64,000 bases of DNA. Source: Bacteroidales bacterium (lineage in GTDB: Bacteria; Bacteroidota; Bacteroidia; Bacteroidales; ML635J-15). The notes under the pieces were generated by a model. That model saw only the letters and a list, made by a program, of their open reading frames with translations, did no database searches and had not been told where the DNA came from. Shown piece by piece: positions 53,601 to 63,526 of the stretch. Every line of letters starts with the position of its first letter. Positions within the stretch are counted from its first letter, which is position 1. A program made the position numbers and the translations under genes. The stretch spans positions 1 through 64,000 of the forward strand of contig JAISPG010000078.1 in the NCBI GenBank assembly GCA_031275085.1, in the 5' to 3' direction.

Positions 53601-53969
53601 TTATTTCTTAAAAATAAAAAATACGGCAAGTATCAGAAAAATAAATCCTATAAAATGATTTAAGCGAAATTGTTCTGTTTTAAAGAATACCAATGAGAAA
53701 ATCACAAATACTACGAGTGTTATAACTTCCTGAAGGACTTTTAATTCAACCAAAGAAAAAGGTCCTCCGTTTCCTTTAAAGCCTATACGGTTTGCCGGAA
53801 CCTGGAAAAAATATTCAAATAAGGCTATACCCCAACTTATAAGAATAACTCCAATTAACGATATTTTTGAAAACCTTGGAATTTCATGGAATTTCAAATG
53901 CCCATACCATGCAAAAGTCATGAAAGTATTAGACAATATAAGTAATAAAATAGTATATAATCCTTTCAT
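53601..53969 (-). CDS. DUF486-family small membrane protein
   Basis: 122 residues with four membrane spans. Signature parts are LILSNTFMTFAWYGHLKF at the start, then WGIALFEYFFQVPANRIGF and LKVLQEVITLVVFVIFS. These match the DUF486 family (PF04342), related to small multidrug-resistance-type transporters. The substrate is unknown. It follows the SulP gene by 30 bp on the same strand and may be cotranscribed with it. Confidence 0.85.
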   Translation of the reverse strand: MKGLYTILLLILSNTFMTFAWYGHLKFHEIPRFSKISLIGVILISWGIALFEYFFQVPANRIGFKGNGGPFSLVELKVLQEVITLVVFVIFSLVFFKTEQFRLNHFIGFIFLILAVFFIFKK

Positions 53970-53999
53970 AGCAATAATTATTATATGGATTTATGTTTT

Positions 54000-55634
54000 T
54001 TATTTAATATACTCCTTAGCCTGTGTTAAAGCATCATTGAAATTGTCAAAAATATTGTCCTTTCCTATCAAATCGGAAAGTCCGCTTTTATCAAGTTCTT
54101 TTTTTACATTTGGCTGCACGCCGGATAAAATAATATTTTTGTCTTTGGATCTTAATGACCTTATAGCTTCTTTGAAATTATGAATCCCGGTTTCGTCAAT
54201 AAACGGAACATGGCGCATCCTGATTATCAATACCACAGTTGATGATGAATGTCCTTTAAGCACTTCGCTATAGTGTTTTGCTGCTCCGAAAAAGAAAGGA
54301 CCGCTTATTTCATAAATTTCAATTTCTTTCGGTAAAGAGCCATAATTTTCTACAATAGAAGAATCTTTCTCACGCAGAATAGCTTGTCCGTTGTCTGCCA
54401 TTCTTTTCATAAATAGAATAGCTGATAACACAATCCCTATTTGTATAGCAACTGTAAGATCAATAAGAACTGTCAATAAAAATGTAGTTAAAAGGATAAT
54501 AATATCGAATGCCGAACCTTTAAGAATTGATACAAATGACCTCCATTCGCTCATATTATAAGCTACAACAATCAAAATCCCGGCAAGGCAGGACATCGGT
54601 ATTAACTTTGCCCATTTGCCAAAAAACAGCATAATAAATAATAAAGTAACTGCATGAATCATTCCGGCAACCGGGGTTCTTCCTCCGTTTTTTATATTGG
54701 TAGCTGTCCGGGCAATTGCTCCCGTAGCAGGAATTCCACCAAACAAAGGTGTAACAATATTTGCAATTCCCTGTGCAATTAATTCTGTATTACTTTTGTG
54801 GTTACTTCCTATCATTCCGTCTGCAACAACTGCTGAAAGCAGCGATTCTATCGCTCCCAGTAAGGCAATTGTTAATGCCGGAGAAAAATATACCTGAATA
54901 TTGTCCCAATCTATTGATGGAATTTCAAATGTAAACTTACCGGATATTTCGCCAAATAATGTTTCTATGGTATCAACAGGTAATTTGAAAGCTGTAACTA
55001 TTACAGTTATCACTATAATTGCAACAAAAGATCCCGGTATTTTATTTGTAATACGGTTAAAAAGTAAACTTATTAATATTGTCGCAACAGTAATTATTAT
55101 AGCAACATAATTTACTGTATCGAATGAGCTAAGATATGTTTTCCATTTTCCTATAAAATCTGCTGGGACTTCATTAATCTGTAATCCGAATGCATCCGGT
55201 ATCTGGGTGGAAAAAATGATAAGGGCAATACCACTGGTAAATCCTACAATTAAAGGGTGTGGTATAAATCTTAATAAAGATCCTAATCTCAATAGACCGA
55301 AAATTATTAAAATAATACCGGCCATAACTGTGGATATTATCAAGCCGTCAATTCCATATTGTGAAACAATTCCGAAAACTATAACCACAAAAGCTCCGGT
55401 AGGCCCTCCTATTTGTACACGACTCCCACCTAAAAAAGAAATAATAAATCCTGCAATTATTGCAGTGATCAGCCCTTTTTCAGGAGAAACTCCTGATGCT
55501 ACAGCGAACGCAATAGCTAATGGTAATGCAACAATACCTACAATTATTCCGGCAAATAAATCTTTACTGAATTGTTGTTTTGTGTAACCTTCTTTCAATA
55601 CACTGAAAAACTCAGGTTTAAAAATTTCTTTCAT
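54000..55634 (-). CDS. SulP-family anion transporter with STAS domain
   Basis: 544 residues. The start DLFAGIIVGIVALPLAIAFA and GSRVQIGGPTGAFVV are the SulP (SLC26) signatures, and NIVTPLFGGIPATGAIARTATNIKNGGRTP is also seen in split form in the transmembrane core of about 12-14 spans. A C-terminal STAS domain (about 435-544) has IRMRHVPFIDETGIHNF. Members move sulfate, bicarbonate or other anions across the inner membrane. The ion cannot be told from sequence. Confidence 0.92.
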   Translation of the reverse strand: MKEIFKPEFFSVLKEGYTKQQFSKDLFAGIIVGIVALPLAIAFAVASGVSPEKGLITAIIAGFIISFLGGSRVQIGGPTGAFVVIVFGIVSQYGIDGLIISTVMAGIILIIFGLLRLGSLLRFIPHPLIVGFTSGIALIIFSTQIPDAFGLQINEVPADFIGKWKTYLSSFDTVNYVAIIITVATILISLLFNRITNKIPGSFVAIIVITVIVTAFKLPVDTIETLFGEISGKFTFEIPSIDWDNIQVYFSPALTIALLGAIESLLSAVVADGMIGSNHKSNTELIAQGIANIVTPLFGGIPATGAIARTATNIKNGGRTPVAGMIHAVTLLFIMLFFGKWAKLIPMSCLAGILIVVAYNMSEWRSFVSILKGSAFDIIILLTTFLLTVLIDLTVAIQIGIVLSAILFMKRMADNGQAILREKDSSIVENYGSLPKEIEIYEISGPFFFGAAKHYSEVLKGHSSSTVVLIIRMRHVPFIDETGIHNFKEAIRSLRSKDKNIILSGVQPNVKKELDKSGLSDLIGKDNIFDNFNDALTQAKEYIK

Positions 55635-55719
55635 AGCAATATAACAAAATCGGGTTTATAATTATTAAAAGGATCTACAATTTATATTGTTCACATCTAA
55701 TTATATTTTTCAATTGTTT

Positions 55720-56445
55720 TTATTTTCTGAGCTCAAAATTTTCTCCGAGGTAAACTTTTCTCACTTGCTCATCATTACTGAGATCTTCTGCTGATCCGCT
55801 CTTTAAAATTTTACCTTCAAAAAGCAAATAAGCTCTGTCGGTAATTGTGAGAGTTTCATGAACATTATGGTCGGTAATTAAGACACCAATATTTCTGTCT
55901 TTCAGATGGGTTACGATTTGTTGGATATCTTCCACTGCAATTGGATCAACTCCGGCAAACGGCTCATCCAATAAAATAAATTTAGGATCTATTGCCAGCG
56001 CGCGTGCTATTTCTGTTCTTCTCCTTTCTCCGCCGGAAAGCTGAAAGCCTTTACTTTTTCTGATATGATTAAGCCTGAACTCATCAAGTAATTGTGCAGT
56101 TTTTCTTGCCTGCTCTTTTTTACTGAGTTTGGTCATTTCAAGTATCGCTTTTATATTATCTTCTACCGAAAGCTTCTGAAAAACAGACTCTTCCTGCGCC
56201 AGATAACCTATACCTTTTCTTGCCCGTTTATATATTGGTTCCTCTGTTATTTCAATATCATCAAGGAATATTTTACCATCGTTAGGTTTTATCAGTCCCA
56301 CTATCATATAAAAAGTAGTAGTTTTACCGGCACCGTTCGGACCTAAAAGTCCGACAATTTCACCCTGGTTCACTTCCACACTTACACCTTTTACGACTGT
56401 GCGTTTTCCATATTTTTTGATAAGATGTTCAGTGTATAGTTTCAT
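55720..56445 (-). CDS. lptB: LPS export ABC transporter ATPase LptB
   Basis: 241 residues. Walker A is [16 protein letters not shown] (about 32-47), the signature is [17 protein letters not shown], Walker B is [16 protein letters not shown], and the switch is TDHNVHETL. The LptB form is recognisable from this signature and Q-loop region ([13 protein letters not shown]). It drives LPS transport from the inner membrane through LptFGCA. A TATATTTG promoter box lies at 56460-56467 on the minus strand. Confidence 0.95.
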   Translation of the reverse strand: MKLYTEHLIKKYGKRTVVKGVSVEVNQGEIVGLLGPNGAGKTTTFYMIVGLIKPNDGKIFLDDIEITEEPIYKRARKGIGYLAQEESVFQKLSVEDNIKAILEMTKLSKKEQARKTAQLLDEFRLNHIRKSKGFQLSGGERRRTEIARALAIDPKFILLDEPFAGVDPIAVEDIQQIVTHLKDRNIGVLITDHNVHETLTITDRAYLLFEGKILKSGSAEDLSNDEQVRKVYLGENFELRK

Positions 56446-56459
56446 TAATCTTTTTTTTG

Positions 56460-56467
56460 CAAATATA
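56460..56467 (-). promoter_or_regulatory. Promoter -7 box of lptB
   Basis: Minus-strand TATATTTG, 15 bp before the lptB ATG, matches TAnnTTTG. The leader would be very short. No clear -33 box is seen. Confidence 0.45.
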
Positions 56468-56642
56468 AGGTTTTAAAAAAGGAAATGAAAAAAGAATTTT
56501 TGATAAATATAAAAGACATTAAATTATTTGATTTAATTTTGAATAACTTTCAATAAAGAAGACAAAGAATACATACGTTAAATAAATTCTTGCCCTCTTT
56601 AAAAACACTTTTTCTATTTAAAACGGAAACATATACGGAAAC

Positions 56643-56673
56643 AAAAAAGCCTAACTAATTGATAGTTAGGCTT
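56643..56673 (-). terminator. Terminator of tRNA-Pro
   Basis: AAGCCTAACTA (56647-56657) pairs with TAGTTAGGCTT (56663-56673) around a 5-nt loop. On the minus strand a T run follows. It sits directly after the tRNA 3' end. Confidence 0.85.
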
Positions 56674-56679
56674 GGTTCG

Positions 56680-56754
56680 TCGGGGTGGCAGGATTCGAAC
56701 CTGCGACCCCCTGCTCCCAAAGCAGGTGCGCTAACCGGACTGCGCTACACCCCG
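56680..56754 (-). tRNA. tRNA-Pro (anticodon TGG)
   Basis: The minus strand folds as a tRNA. The acceptor stem is CGGGGTG/CACCCCG, and the anticodon arm CCTGC-TTTGGGA-GCAGG has anticodon TGG. The T arm includes GGTTCGAATCC, and the discriminator base is A. CCA is not encoded. A TATCTTTG box lies at 56799-56806 on the minus strand as a possible promoter. Confidence 0.97.
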
Positions 56755-56798
56755 AAATATTTTACAAATTGTTTTTAGAACTTTCCCAAATGGGACTG

Positions 56799-56806
56799 CA
56801 AAGATA
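56799..56806 (-). promoter_or_regulatory. Possible promoter -7 box of tRNA-Pro
   Basis: Minus-strand TATCTTTG lies 45 bp before the tRNA 5' end. The nearest TTTG upstream is too far for a standard spacer. Confidence 0.4.
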
Positions 56807-56916
56807 ATATCAATTATTATATTTTAAAACTTTTTTTCAAAAAATTTAAATTATAATTCAATTTCGATAAATCATTCTTATGTAAATATTACGATATATT
56901 ATACAAAGCACATTAT

Positions 56917-58173
56917 TCAATCTACAAATATCTTTAGCCTATCCCCTGCTTTCAGGCTGTATTTTTCGTCTAATCCGTTCCAGCGGAGGATATCTTTTAT
57001 CGAACATTCATTGTTTAATGCCAGCCTGAATAAAGTATCACCGGCAACAACCGTATGAAAAACATAATTAGTTCGTTCGTTTGCAGTGTTTTTATATTCT
57101 ATTTTTACAGAATCTACCGAATTTGATTGCGATTCGAGAATTTTCCCTTTATTTTCAATAAAAGAATACATAACATTGTTAGGTAAAACAAGTGGATATT
57201 TTTTTCCGTCTTTTGGTATAAAAGAATGTTTAAAAGTAGGATTCAAGGATTTGATAAGCTCAAGGTCAGAATTTGTGATTTCAGCAATATTCTTCAAATA
57301 TAAAGGACCTTCTACAAAAATAGTATCTGCCTTTACTGCTTCAAAAAAGCATGAATCCGGAAAGATATTATGTGCCGAATGATACTCCATAAGATAGTTC
57401 ATTGCAATGAATGCCGGAACATAATTCTGCATTTGATCGGTAAGATAAGGCCTTAACTCCCAGTAATTAGTTTTTCCTCCGCTTAAGGCAATAGCCTTTG
57501 TCAAAGTTCCGGGACCGCCGTTATATGCTGCAAGAGCAAGCTGCCAATCTCCAAAAGTCTGGTATAAATATTTTAAATACTGACATGCTGCATCTGTAGA
57601 TTTATAAACATCTCTGCGCTCATCAATATATGAAGTTATTTTCATTCCGAAAATATCAGCAGTCGGCTTCATAAATTGCCAAAGCCCAACAGCACCCGAT
57701 TTTGATATGGCTGTAGGATCAAGAGCCGACTCCACAGCTGCCAGATATTTTAATTCCAGAGGTAAATTATATTTATCCAGATATTCCTCAAAAATAGGAA
57801 AATAATATGCCGATTTTGAAATTATTGATTTTAACTTTTCCCTGTTCCTTACTCCGTAAGCATCAATATATTTCTGGACATGTTCATTATATTCAAGTTT
57901 TATTGGAGTAAGTTCGTTAAGATTATCAATCCTTTTTTCATATATATAAGCAGGATATACCGGAATTTTTATATCCTTCAGACTGTCGGGCAAATTGGAT
58001 ACAGGTTGCCACCATATATTAACCGAATCATACAATGTGTTTAACGAATGGGTTATACTGGCATGATCCGGGGCAGATGACTCTTTGGAAGATTCATTAT
58101 TTTTATTTTCGTTACTTCCGTGCACATTTAGTATAACACCGACAACAAAGAAAAAAGAAAACAAAATCCGCAT
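56917..58173 (-). CDS. MltD-like lytic transglycosylase with LysM domain
   Basis: 418 residues with a signal peptide (1-19). The SLT domain (about 133-250) has the catalytic Glu148 in LKYLAAVESALDP, then SGAVGLWQFMKPTADIFG and LALAAYNGGPGTL. A LysM domain at the C-terminus (about 373-417: HTVVAGDTLFRLAL) binds peptidoglycan. The enzyme cuts glycan strands to 1,6-anhydro products in the periplasm. A single LysM is fewer than in E. coli MltD. Monocistronic. Confidence 0.92.
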   Translation of the reverse strand: MRILFSFFFVVGVILNVHGSNENKNNESSKESSAPDHASITHSLNTLYDSVNIWWQPVSNLPDSLKDIKIPVYPAYIYEKRIDNLNELTPIKLEYNEHVQKYIDAYGVRNREKLKSIISKSAYYFPIFEEYLDKYNLPLELKYLAAVESALDPTAISKSGAVGLWQFMKPTADIFGMKITSYIDERRDVYKSTDAACQYLKYLYQTFGDWQLALAAYNGGPGTLTKAIALSGGKTNYWELRPYLTDQMQNYVPAFIAMNYLMEYHSAHNIFPDSCFFEAVKADTIFVEGPLYLKNIAEITNSDLELIKSLNPTFKHSFIPKDGKKYPLVLPNNVMYSFIENKGKILESQSNSVDSVKIEYKNTANERTNYVFHTVVAGDTLFRLALNNECSIKDILRWNGLDEKYSLKAGDRLKIFVD

Positions 58174-58379
58174 AAAAATTATTTATTTACAAAATTCATA
58201 AACAAATTTCATACTTTTTATAGTTACTACCTGTTTTTTTTAACTTATATATGTTAATTTTAAATTAATCCTGCATAAAAAGAAAATAATTATGTATATT
58301 ATCTTTACATAATATTGTTTGTAATGTATACTTTTTAAAATATAATATTGATAACAACAACTAAATATACAATAAAAAT

Positions 58380-61142
58380 ATGAAAAAAAAAGTAATTTAT
58401 ATAACTATTACAATAATTATATTAATTATTATGATAATAATCTATTTTTTATGGAATAAAGCCGATACCATAAAAAAATATGACCTTTTCGAAGCCATAC
58501 CCACTAATTCGATGCTTATTGCAGATATAAAAGATTCTGAAACGCTTTTAAAGAAACTTGAAAATGAAAATGAGATATCTAAAAGCCTTTTTCATATCTC
58601 GGGGGTTGATTCAGAAAATTCACTTTTACATATTCTGGATAGCATCAACAATATCGAAGGTCTGCAAACAAAAATACTAAAGTCACGTATATTATATTCC
58701 GTTTGCATTGAAGGGACATCCATACAGCAAATATGTATTCTAAACATTCCTGATAATCAGAAAGAAAAGAAATTTACAGCAACCTTTACAGAAGAACTTA
58801 AAAAGATCGGATCTTTAAAAAGCCGTATATATAACGAAGTTGAAATAACAGAATTCACTACTAAAAATAATAAAAAAGTACATTTTTTCATAAAAAATAA
58901 TATTTTAGCTTTTAGTTTTTCTTCAAAGTCAATAGAAAATTCAATTGAAGCATTAAAAAATACTGAAAATTCAATTCTTTCCGAAAAGGGATTAAAGAAC
59001 ATAAGATCAACTGCCGGAAAAAATGAAATGGCAAATCTGTATGTTAACATAAAAAAAGTCCCCGGCTTGGTTGCTAATTTGATAAATCCTGAGAAAAGTG
59101 ATGAATTAAAGAACTTTAAGCATTTTTCAGGATGGACGGAACTGGACCTCAATATTACCGGCGACCGTCTGAATTTAAATGGTTTTATAAATAAAAATGA
59201 TTCTATTCCCAACTTCGTAAATATTCCTGATTCTCAAAACCCGGTAGAAATAACATCATTGGAAGTTCTGCCGAATACAACCAGTTGTTATATTGCTTTT
59301 GCTTTCAACAACAAACAGGAATATGACAATAGCCTTACAGAATATCTTAAAGCTATTGGAAAAAACGACGAAAGGGAGCATAAAATCGAAAATCTTAAAA
59401 AAGTGTACGGTATAAATATAAAAAACATATTTTACCCTATGGTGGAAAACGAAATATGTTTTGCAGTTACCTCCATGCAGGAAAAAGACCTTTATTCAAA
59501 TTCTTTTACGGTTTTTAATGTAAATTCTCAATCTGCAGCAAAACAGGAATTACAAAATATGATAGAAACTTTATCGAAGAAGTTGAATAAACCGGTGGAT
59601 TCATTTACTGAAATTTTAAAAATAGATCAAAATACACAAATAGAATGTTTTGTATTTCCTTTTGAAGAATTACCGGAAATTTTGTTTGGTACTGCATTTA
59701 AGAAATGTACCGGAAAATATGTTTGTTGTATTAAAAACTTCGTAGTATTTGCAAATACAAAAGAAGCCCTGTTTAAATTCGTTTATGATGCAGTATTGAA
59801 TAATACACTCAGCACCAGTATAGAACATAATTTATTTCTTGAACACTTCTCAGGTAAGTCAAACATGTTCCTGTATTTCTCATTTTTTAAAGGATTTGAT
59901 ATTTTTAAAGATCTGATGACCGACGAAATAGGAAAAAAACTGTTTGATGAGCGTGAATCTATATATAAACTCGGAGATTTTGGGTATCAGATAAACAAAA
60001 GTAAGGAAATGCTTTACAATAATATAGTTATAAAATATTCCGAAAATATAGAATTAAAATCCCAGACTTTGTGGGAAAGCCGTTTAGATACTGTTATTAG
60101 TATGAAACCATTCATAGTTATAAACCATGACAATAATGCAAAAGAAATTCTGGTACAGGACAGTCAGAATACTCTATACCTACTAAGCAGCAGCGGGCGT
60201 ATTATATGGAAAATAAAACTGGATGAACAAATAATGGGAAAAGTTTATCAAATCGATTTTTACAAAAATAACAAGTTACAATATTTATTTTCTACCGTAT
60301 CAAAAATCCATATAATAGACAGGCTTGGCAATTATATAGAAAAATACCCTCTTGAATTAAGAGAAAAAGCAACAGCACCTATGTCATTATTTGACTATGA
60401 AAATAATAAAAATTACAGGATAATAATTCCATGTGAGGATCAAAAAGTGTATTTATATGACCTGGAAGGCGTCCTAATTAAAGGATGGGACTTTGGGTCT
60501 ACTGAAAATATTGTAAGAACAGATATTAATCATTACAGGATAAAAAAAGAAGACTATATTGTTTTTAATGATGATTATAAATCATATTTTTTATTGCGCA
60601 ACGGAAGTTCCAAGTTGAATTTCGTTTCTAAATTCAGATTTTCAAAGAAAAATAATATCTGGCTTGATTCTTCAGTGAAAACACCTAATTTTGTTACGAC
60701 AGATGAAAATGGAACTTTGAGATTCTTTAATACAAACGGAAAACAAGATTCTTTATTTATAAGAAAATTTTCGGCTGACCATACATTTGCATTAAAAGAT
60801 GTGAATTGTGACGGTAAGAACGATTATGTTTTTTCTGATGGGAATAAATTGGAAGTTTATAATAATTCGAAAAAGCTGATCTTATCTTATGAATTTGAAT
60901 CAGATATAACTTATGAACCTTCCTTTTATAGTTTTCCGGGAAATAAAATAATGATAGGGATTGTTTGTGCAGATACCGGGAAAATATATCTTATTGACAG
61001 TACCGGAAATATTTTTGATGGTTTTCCTTTACACGGAGCCTCCCGGTTTAGCATAGGGAATTTGAGCAGTGATAATAATACATTTAATCTTGTAGTTGGT
61101 GATTACAATAATTTATTATATAATTACGAAATAAAGTATTAA
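58380..61142 (+). CDS. Large membrane-anchored protein with C-terminal propeller-like domain
   Basis: 920 residues. One N-terminal membrane span (about 5-25) precedes an extracytoplasmic DUF3352-like part (about 35-550) that recalls Bacteroidota proteins with IPTNSMLIADI and LPNTTSCYIAFAFNN segments. The last 350 residues have repeated short strands such as TLYLLSSSGRIIWKIKL, KVYLYDLEGVLIKGWDF and KIYLIDSTGNIFDGFPL. That pattern fits a PQQ/FG-GAP-like beta-propeller. No catalytic residue is recognised. It may be an envelope scaffold. Monocistronic. Confidence 0.6.
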   Translation: MKKKVIYITITIIILIIMIIIYFLWNKADTIKKYDLFEAIPTNSMLIADIKDSETLLKKLENENEISKSLFHISGVDSENSLLHILDSINNIEGLQTKILKSRILYSVCIEGTSIQQICILNIPDNQKEKKFTATFTEELKKIGSLKSRIYNEVEITEFTTKNNKKVHFFIKNNILAFSFSSKSIENSIEALKNTENSILSEKGLKNIRSTAGKNEMANLYVNIKKVPGLVANLINPEKSDELKNFKHFSGWTELDLNITGDRLNLNGFINKNDSIPNFVNIPDSQNPVEITSLEVLPNTTSCYIAFAFNNKQEYDNSLTEYLKAIGKNDEREHKIENLKKVYGINIKNIFYPMVENEICFAVTSMQEKDLYSNSFTVFNVNSQSAAKQELQNMIETLSKKLNKPVDSFTEILKIDQNTQIECFVFPFEELPEILFGTAFKKCTGKYVCCIKNFVVFANTKEALFKFVYDAVLNNTLSTSIEHNLFLEHFSGKSNMFLYFSFFKGFDIFKDLMTDEIGKKLFDERESIYKLGDFGYQINKSKEMLYNNIVIKYSENIELKSQTLWESRLDTVISMKPFIVINHDNNAKEILVQDSQNTLYLLSSSGRIIWKIKLDEQIMGKVYQIDFYKNNKLQYLFSTVSKIHIIDRLGNYIEKYPLELREKATAPMSLFDYENNKNYRIIIPCEDQKVYLYDLEGVLIKGWDFGSTENIVRTDINHYRIKKEDYIVFNDDYKSYFLLRNGSSKLNFVSKFRFSKKNNIWLDSSVKTPNFVTTDENGTLRFFNTNGKQDSLFIRKFSADHTFALKDVNCDGKNDYVFSDGNKLEVYNNSKKLILSYEFESDITYEPSFYSFPGNKIMIGIVCADTGKIYLIDSTGNIFDGFPLHGASRFSIGNLSSDNNTFNLVVGDYNNLLYNYEIKY

Positions 61143-61391
61143 TTGAGAATATAAAAGATGAAAGTTTTTACACATAATTCTCTGGTACTGTTTTTTTATA
61201 TTGATTATTATTTTATGTCACCCTGCGTAAAGAATAATTTTAACATGGACAAATGAAACAAAAAGATTAAATATGATGGATATAATTGACAAGTCAGGTT
61301 ATATTATTAATAACAGTGAAGGATTTATGTCATCAGGATATAAAAAGAAGTTTTTTCTATAAGATTTTAATAATATATACGATGATTTCGT

Positions 61392-62945
61392 ATGTTAAAC
61401 AAAAGTATACATAATTATATTTATTTTATAGGTTTATGTCTGATAGCCTTCTTTATGCCATTGTCGGAATACATGACAAGTGTTTCGCAATTCGTTATTA
61501 TTGCAAACTTTTTACTTGAATTTGATTATAAAGAAAAGATCAGGAAATTGATTCGGAATAAAGATATAATAATATTTATGTTATTATTCTTTTCTTCGGT
61601 AATATGGTTATTGAATTCGGAGAATCTAACTTATGGATTAAAAGATATTCAGATAAAATTACCACTGCTTGCACTTCCTGTTATTATAGGCACTTCAGAT
61701 GCCTTATCGGAGAAAAGGATAAATATTATTCTGTTAAGTTTTATAACGAGTGTATTTGTTAGCAGCTTTATAGGGATGTTGGTTTACTACAATGTTATTT
61801 TAAAAGCTATAGATACCGACAACATAAGAAATATATCTGTTTTTGTGAGCCATATAAGGCTTTCATTAATGATTTGTTTATCGATATTTGTCCTGGGATA
61901 CTGGATTACAAAAAAAATAATAAGGAAAAAGATTCTGATTATCTTAAGTATTATTATAATGCTGTGGTTTGTTTTTTATCTTGGCCGCTCTGAAGTATTT
62001 ACAGGACTTTTATCTTTTATAATAATACTGTTTCTTATTTTACTTTTTAAGGCTACCAAAGAAAAAAACAAAGTAAAAAAAGTTTTATATTTATTATTAG
62101 GAATCTCAGTACCTTTAACTACTCTTATATATTCAGGTATCCAAATCAATAATTTTTATACTCCCACAACTGTTCAGAATGTTTCATTATATACGGCCAA
62201 AGGGAATAAATACTATAACGATACTTGTTCATTTTTACTGGAAAACGGAAATTATATTTACAGAGATATGAGCAGGAAGGAACTTTTTGAAGAATGGTCT
62301 AAAAGGAGTGATTATGATCTTAAAGGAATGGATAAAAAAGGACAATATCTCTATAACAGTTTGATAAGATATTTGACATCCAAAGGACTTACCAAGGATT
62401 CGGAAGGGCTGGCTCAATTAACTGATAAAGATATAAGATATATTGAAAACGGGGAAACTAATTATAAATATGCAGAGCAAGACGGAATTGAAAAAAGGGC
62501 ATATACAATCATATGGCAAATAGATGCTTATTTTAAAACGGGAGATCCCAGTGGGCATTCAATAACGCAACGTCTGGAATATCAAAAAGTCGGATTAAAA
62601 CTGTTTTTTAATAATTTTTGGTTTGGAACAGGGACCGGAGATTTGGATGATGAGTTCAATAAAATATATGAAGAAACTGAAACTCCTCTGAATAAAGAAT
62701 ATTGGCATCGTGCTCATAACCAGTTATTGACTTTTTTTATCTGTTACGGGATTTTCGGAGGAATAATAGGTTTACTTGCCTGGTTTTATCCTGTAATAGT
62801 AAATTGGGATATTAAAAATTATTATTTTATAATATTTTTTATAATTGCAACATTATCAATGTTTTCGGATGACACATTAGAAACATCTACTGGCGTTGCA
62901 TTCGTTGCATTTTTTTATTCTTTATTTTTATGGGGCAAGAAATAA
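61392..62945 (+). CDS. O-antigen ligase-like membrane protein
   Basis: 517 residues and about ten membrane spans. A large extracytoplasmic loop (about 260-450) contains GTGTGDLDDEF and WHRAHNQLLTFF. The His-x-x-x-x-Asn type motif and the pattern of spans fit the Wzy_C/WaaL ligase family (PF04932), which joins lipid-linked polysaccharide to LPS or other acceptors in the periplasm. The loop is long for the family. The neighbours are unrelated, so it may be an isolated ligase or polymerase. The 249 bp before it holds nothing I can support. Confidence 0.75.
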   Translation: MLNKSIHNYIYFIGLCLIAFFMPLSEYMTSVSQFVIIANFLLEFDYKEKIRKLIRNKDIIIFMLLFFSSVIWLLNSENLTYGLKDIQIKLPLLALPVIIGTSDALSEKRINIILLSFITSVFVSSFIGMLVYYNVILKAIDTDNIRNISVFVSHIRLSLMICLSIFVLGYWITKKIIRKKILIILSIIIMLWFVFYLGRSEVFTGLLSFIIILFLILLFKATKEKNKVKKVLYLLLGISVPLTTLIYSGIQINNFYTPTTVQNVSLYTAKGNKYYNDTCSFLLENGNYIYRDMSRKELFEEWSKRSDYDLKGMDKKGQYLYNSLIRYLTSKGLTKDSEGLAQLTDKDIRYIENGETNYKYAEQDGIEKRAYTIIWQIDAYFKTGDPSGHSITQRLEYQKVGLKLFFNNFWFGTGTGDLDDEFNKIYEETETPLNKEYWHRAHNQLLTFFICYGIFGGIIGLLAWFYPVIVNWDIKNYYFIIFFIIATLSMFSDDTLETSTGVAFVAFFYSLFLWGKK

Positions 62946-63051
62946 AACATATACAAAACAAATAAAATTCACAGTTAGTATTAAAATTATTGAATGAGTA
63001 AAATGAACATTTTATGCAATACTAAGTTTTTCAATTAAAATTCAAAAAATA

Positions 63052-63519
63052 ATGAATACGAAAGATTTTATGCAACTGGCTATTAATCTGGCAATTAATA
63101 GTATAGATAATGGTGGTGGTCCTTTTGGTGCTGTAATTGTTAAGGATGGTGAGATTATTTCCCAGTCTTCCAATAGTGTTACTCTTGATACTGATCCTAC
63201 AGCTCATGCAGAGATAAATGCAATACGTAAAGCAGCAAAAAAACTTAATTCTTTTGACCTGAGCGGATGTGAGATATATTCTTCCTGTGAACCTTGTCCT
63301 ATGTGTTTAGGAGCTATTTATTGGGCTAAAATTGAACATCTTTATTTTGGAGCTAATCAAAAAGATGCTGATGAAATAGGCTTTAGTGATGAATTTATTT
63401 ATAAAGAAATTGAAAAGCCATACGAATATCGCAATCTTAAAACGGACAACATGATGAGGGAGGAAGCACTGGAAGCATTTAACAAGTGGAAGGATTTTGA
63501 AGGAAAAATTGAATATTAA
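63052..63519 (+). CDS. Nucleoside/guanine deaminase
   Basis: 155 residues of the cytidine-deaminase fold. The zinc site has His52-Ala-Glu54 (PTAHAEINAI) and Cys82-x-x-Cys85 (SSCEPCPMCLGAIYW). The C-terminal part (DEFIYKEIEKPYEYR) and length fit the guanine deaminases of the GuaD type rather than tRNA adenosine deaminase TadA. It would turn guanine into xanthine and ammonia. It ends 7 bp before the DNA glycosylase gene, so an operon is likely. Confidence 0.85.
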   Translation: MNTKDFMQLAINLAINSIDNGGGPFGAVIVKDGEIISQSSNSVTLDTDPTAHAEINAIRKAAKKLNSFDLSGCEIYSSCEPCPMCLGAIYWAKIEHLYFGANQKDADEIGFSDEFIYKEIEKPYEYRNLKTDNMMREEALEAFNKWKDFEGKIEY

Positions 63520-63526
63520 ATCAGTA

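Noticed and set aside
61143-61391. Two short plus-strand frames (about 30 codons) before the ligase-like gene
   Set aside because: No promoter, ribosome site or similarity supports them.
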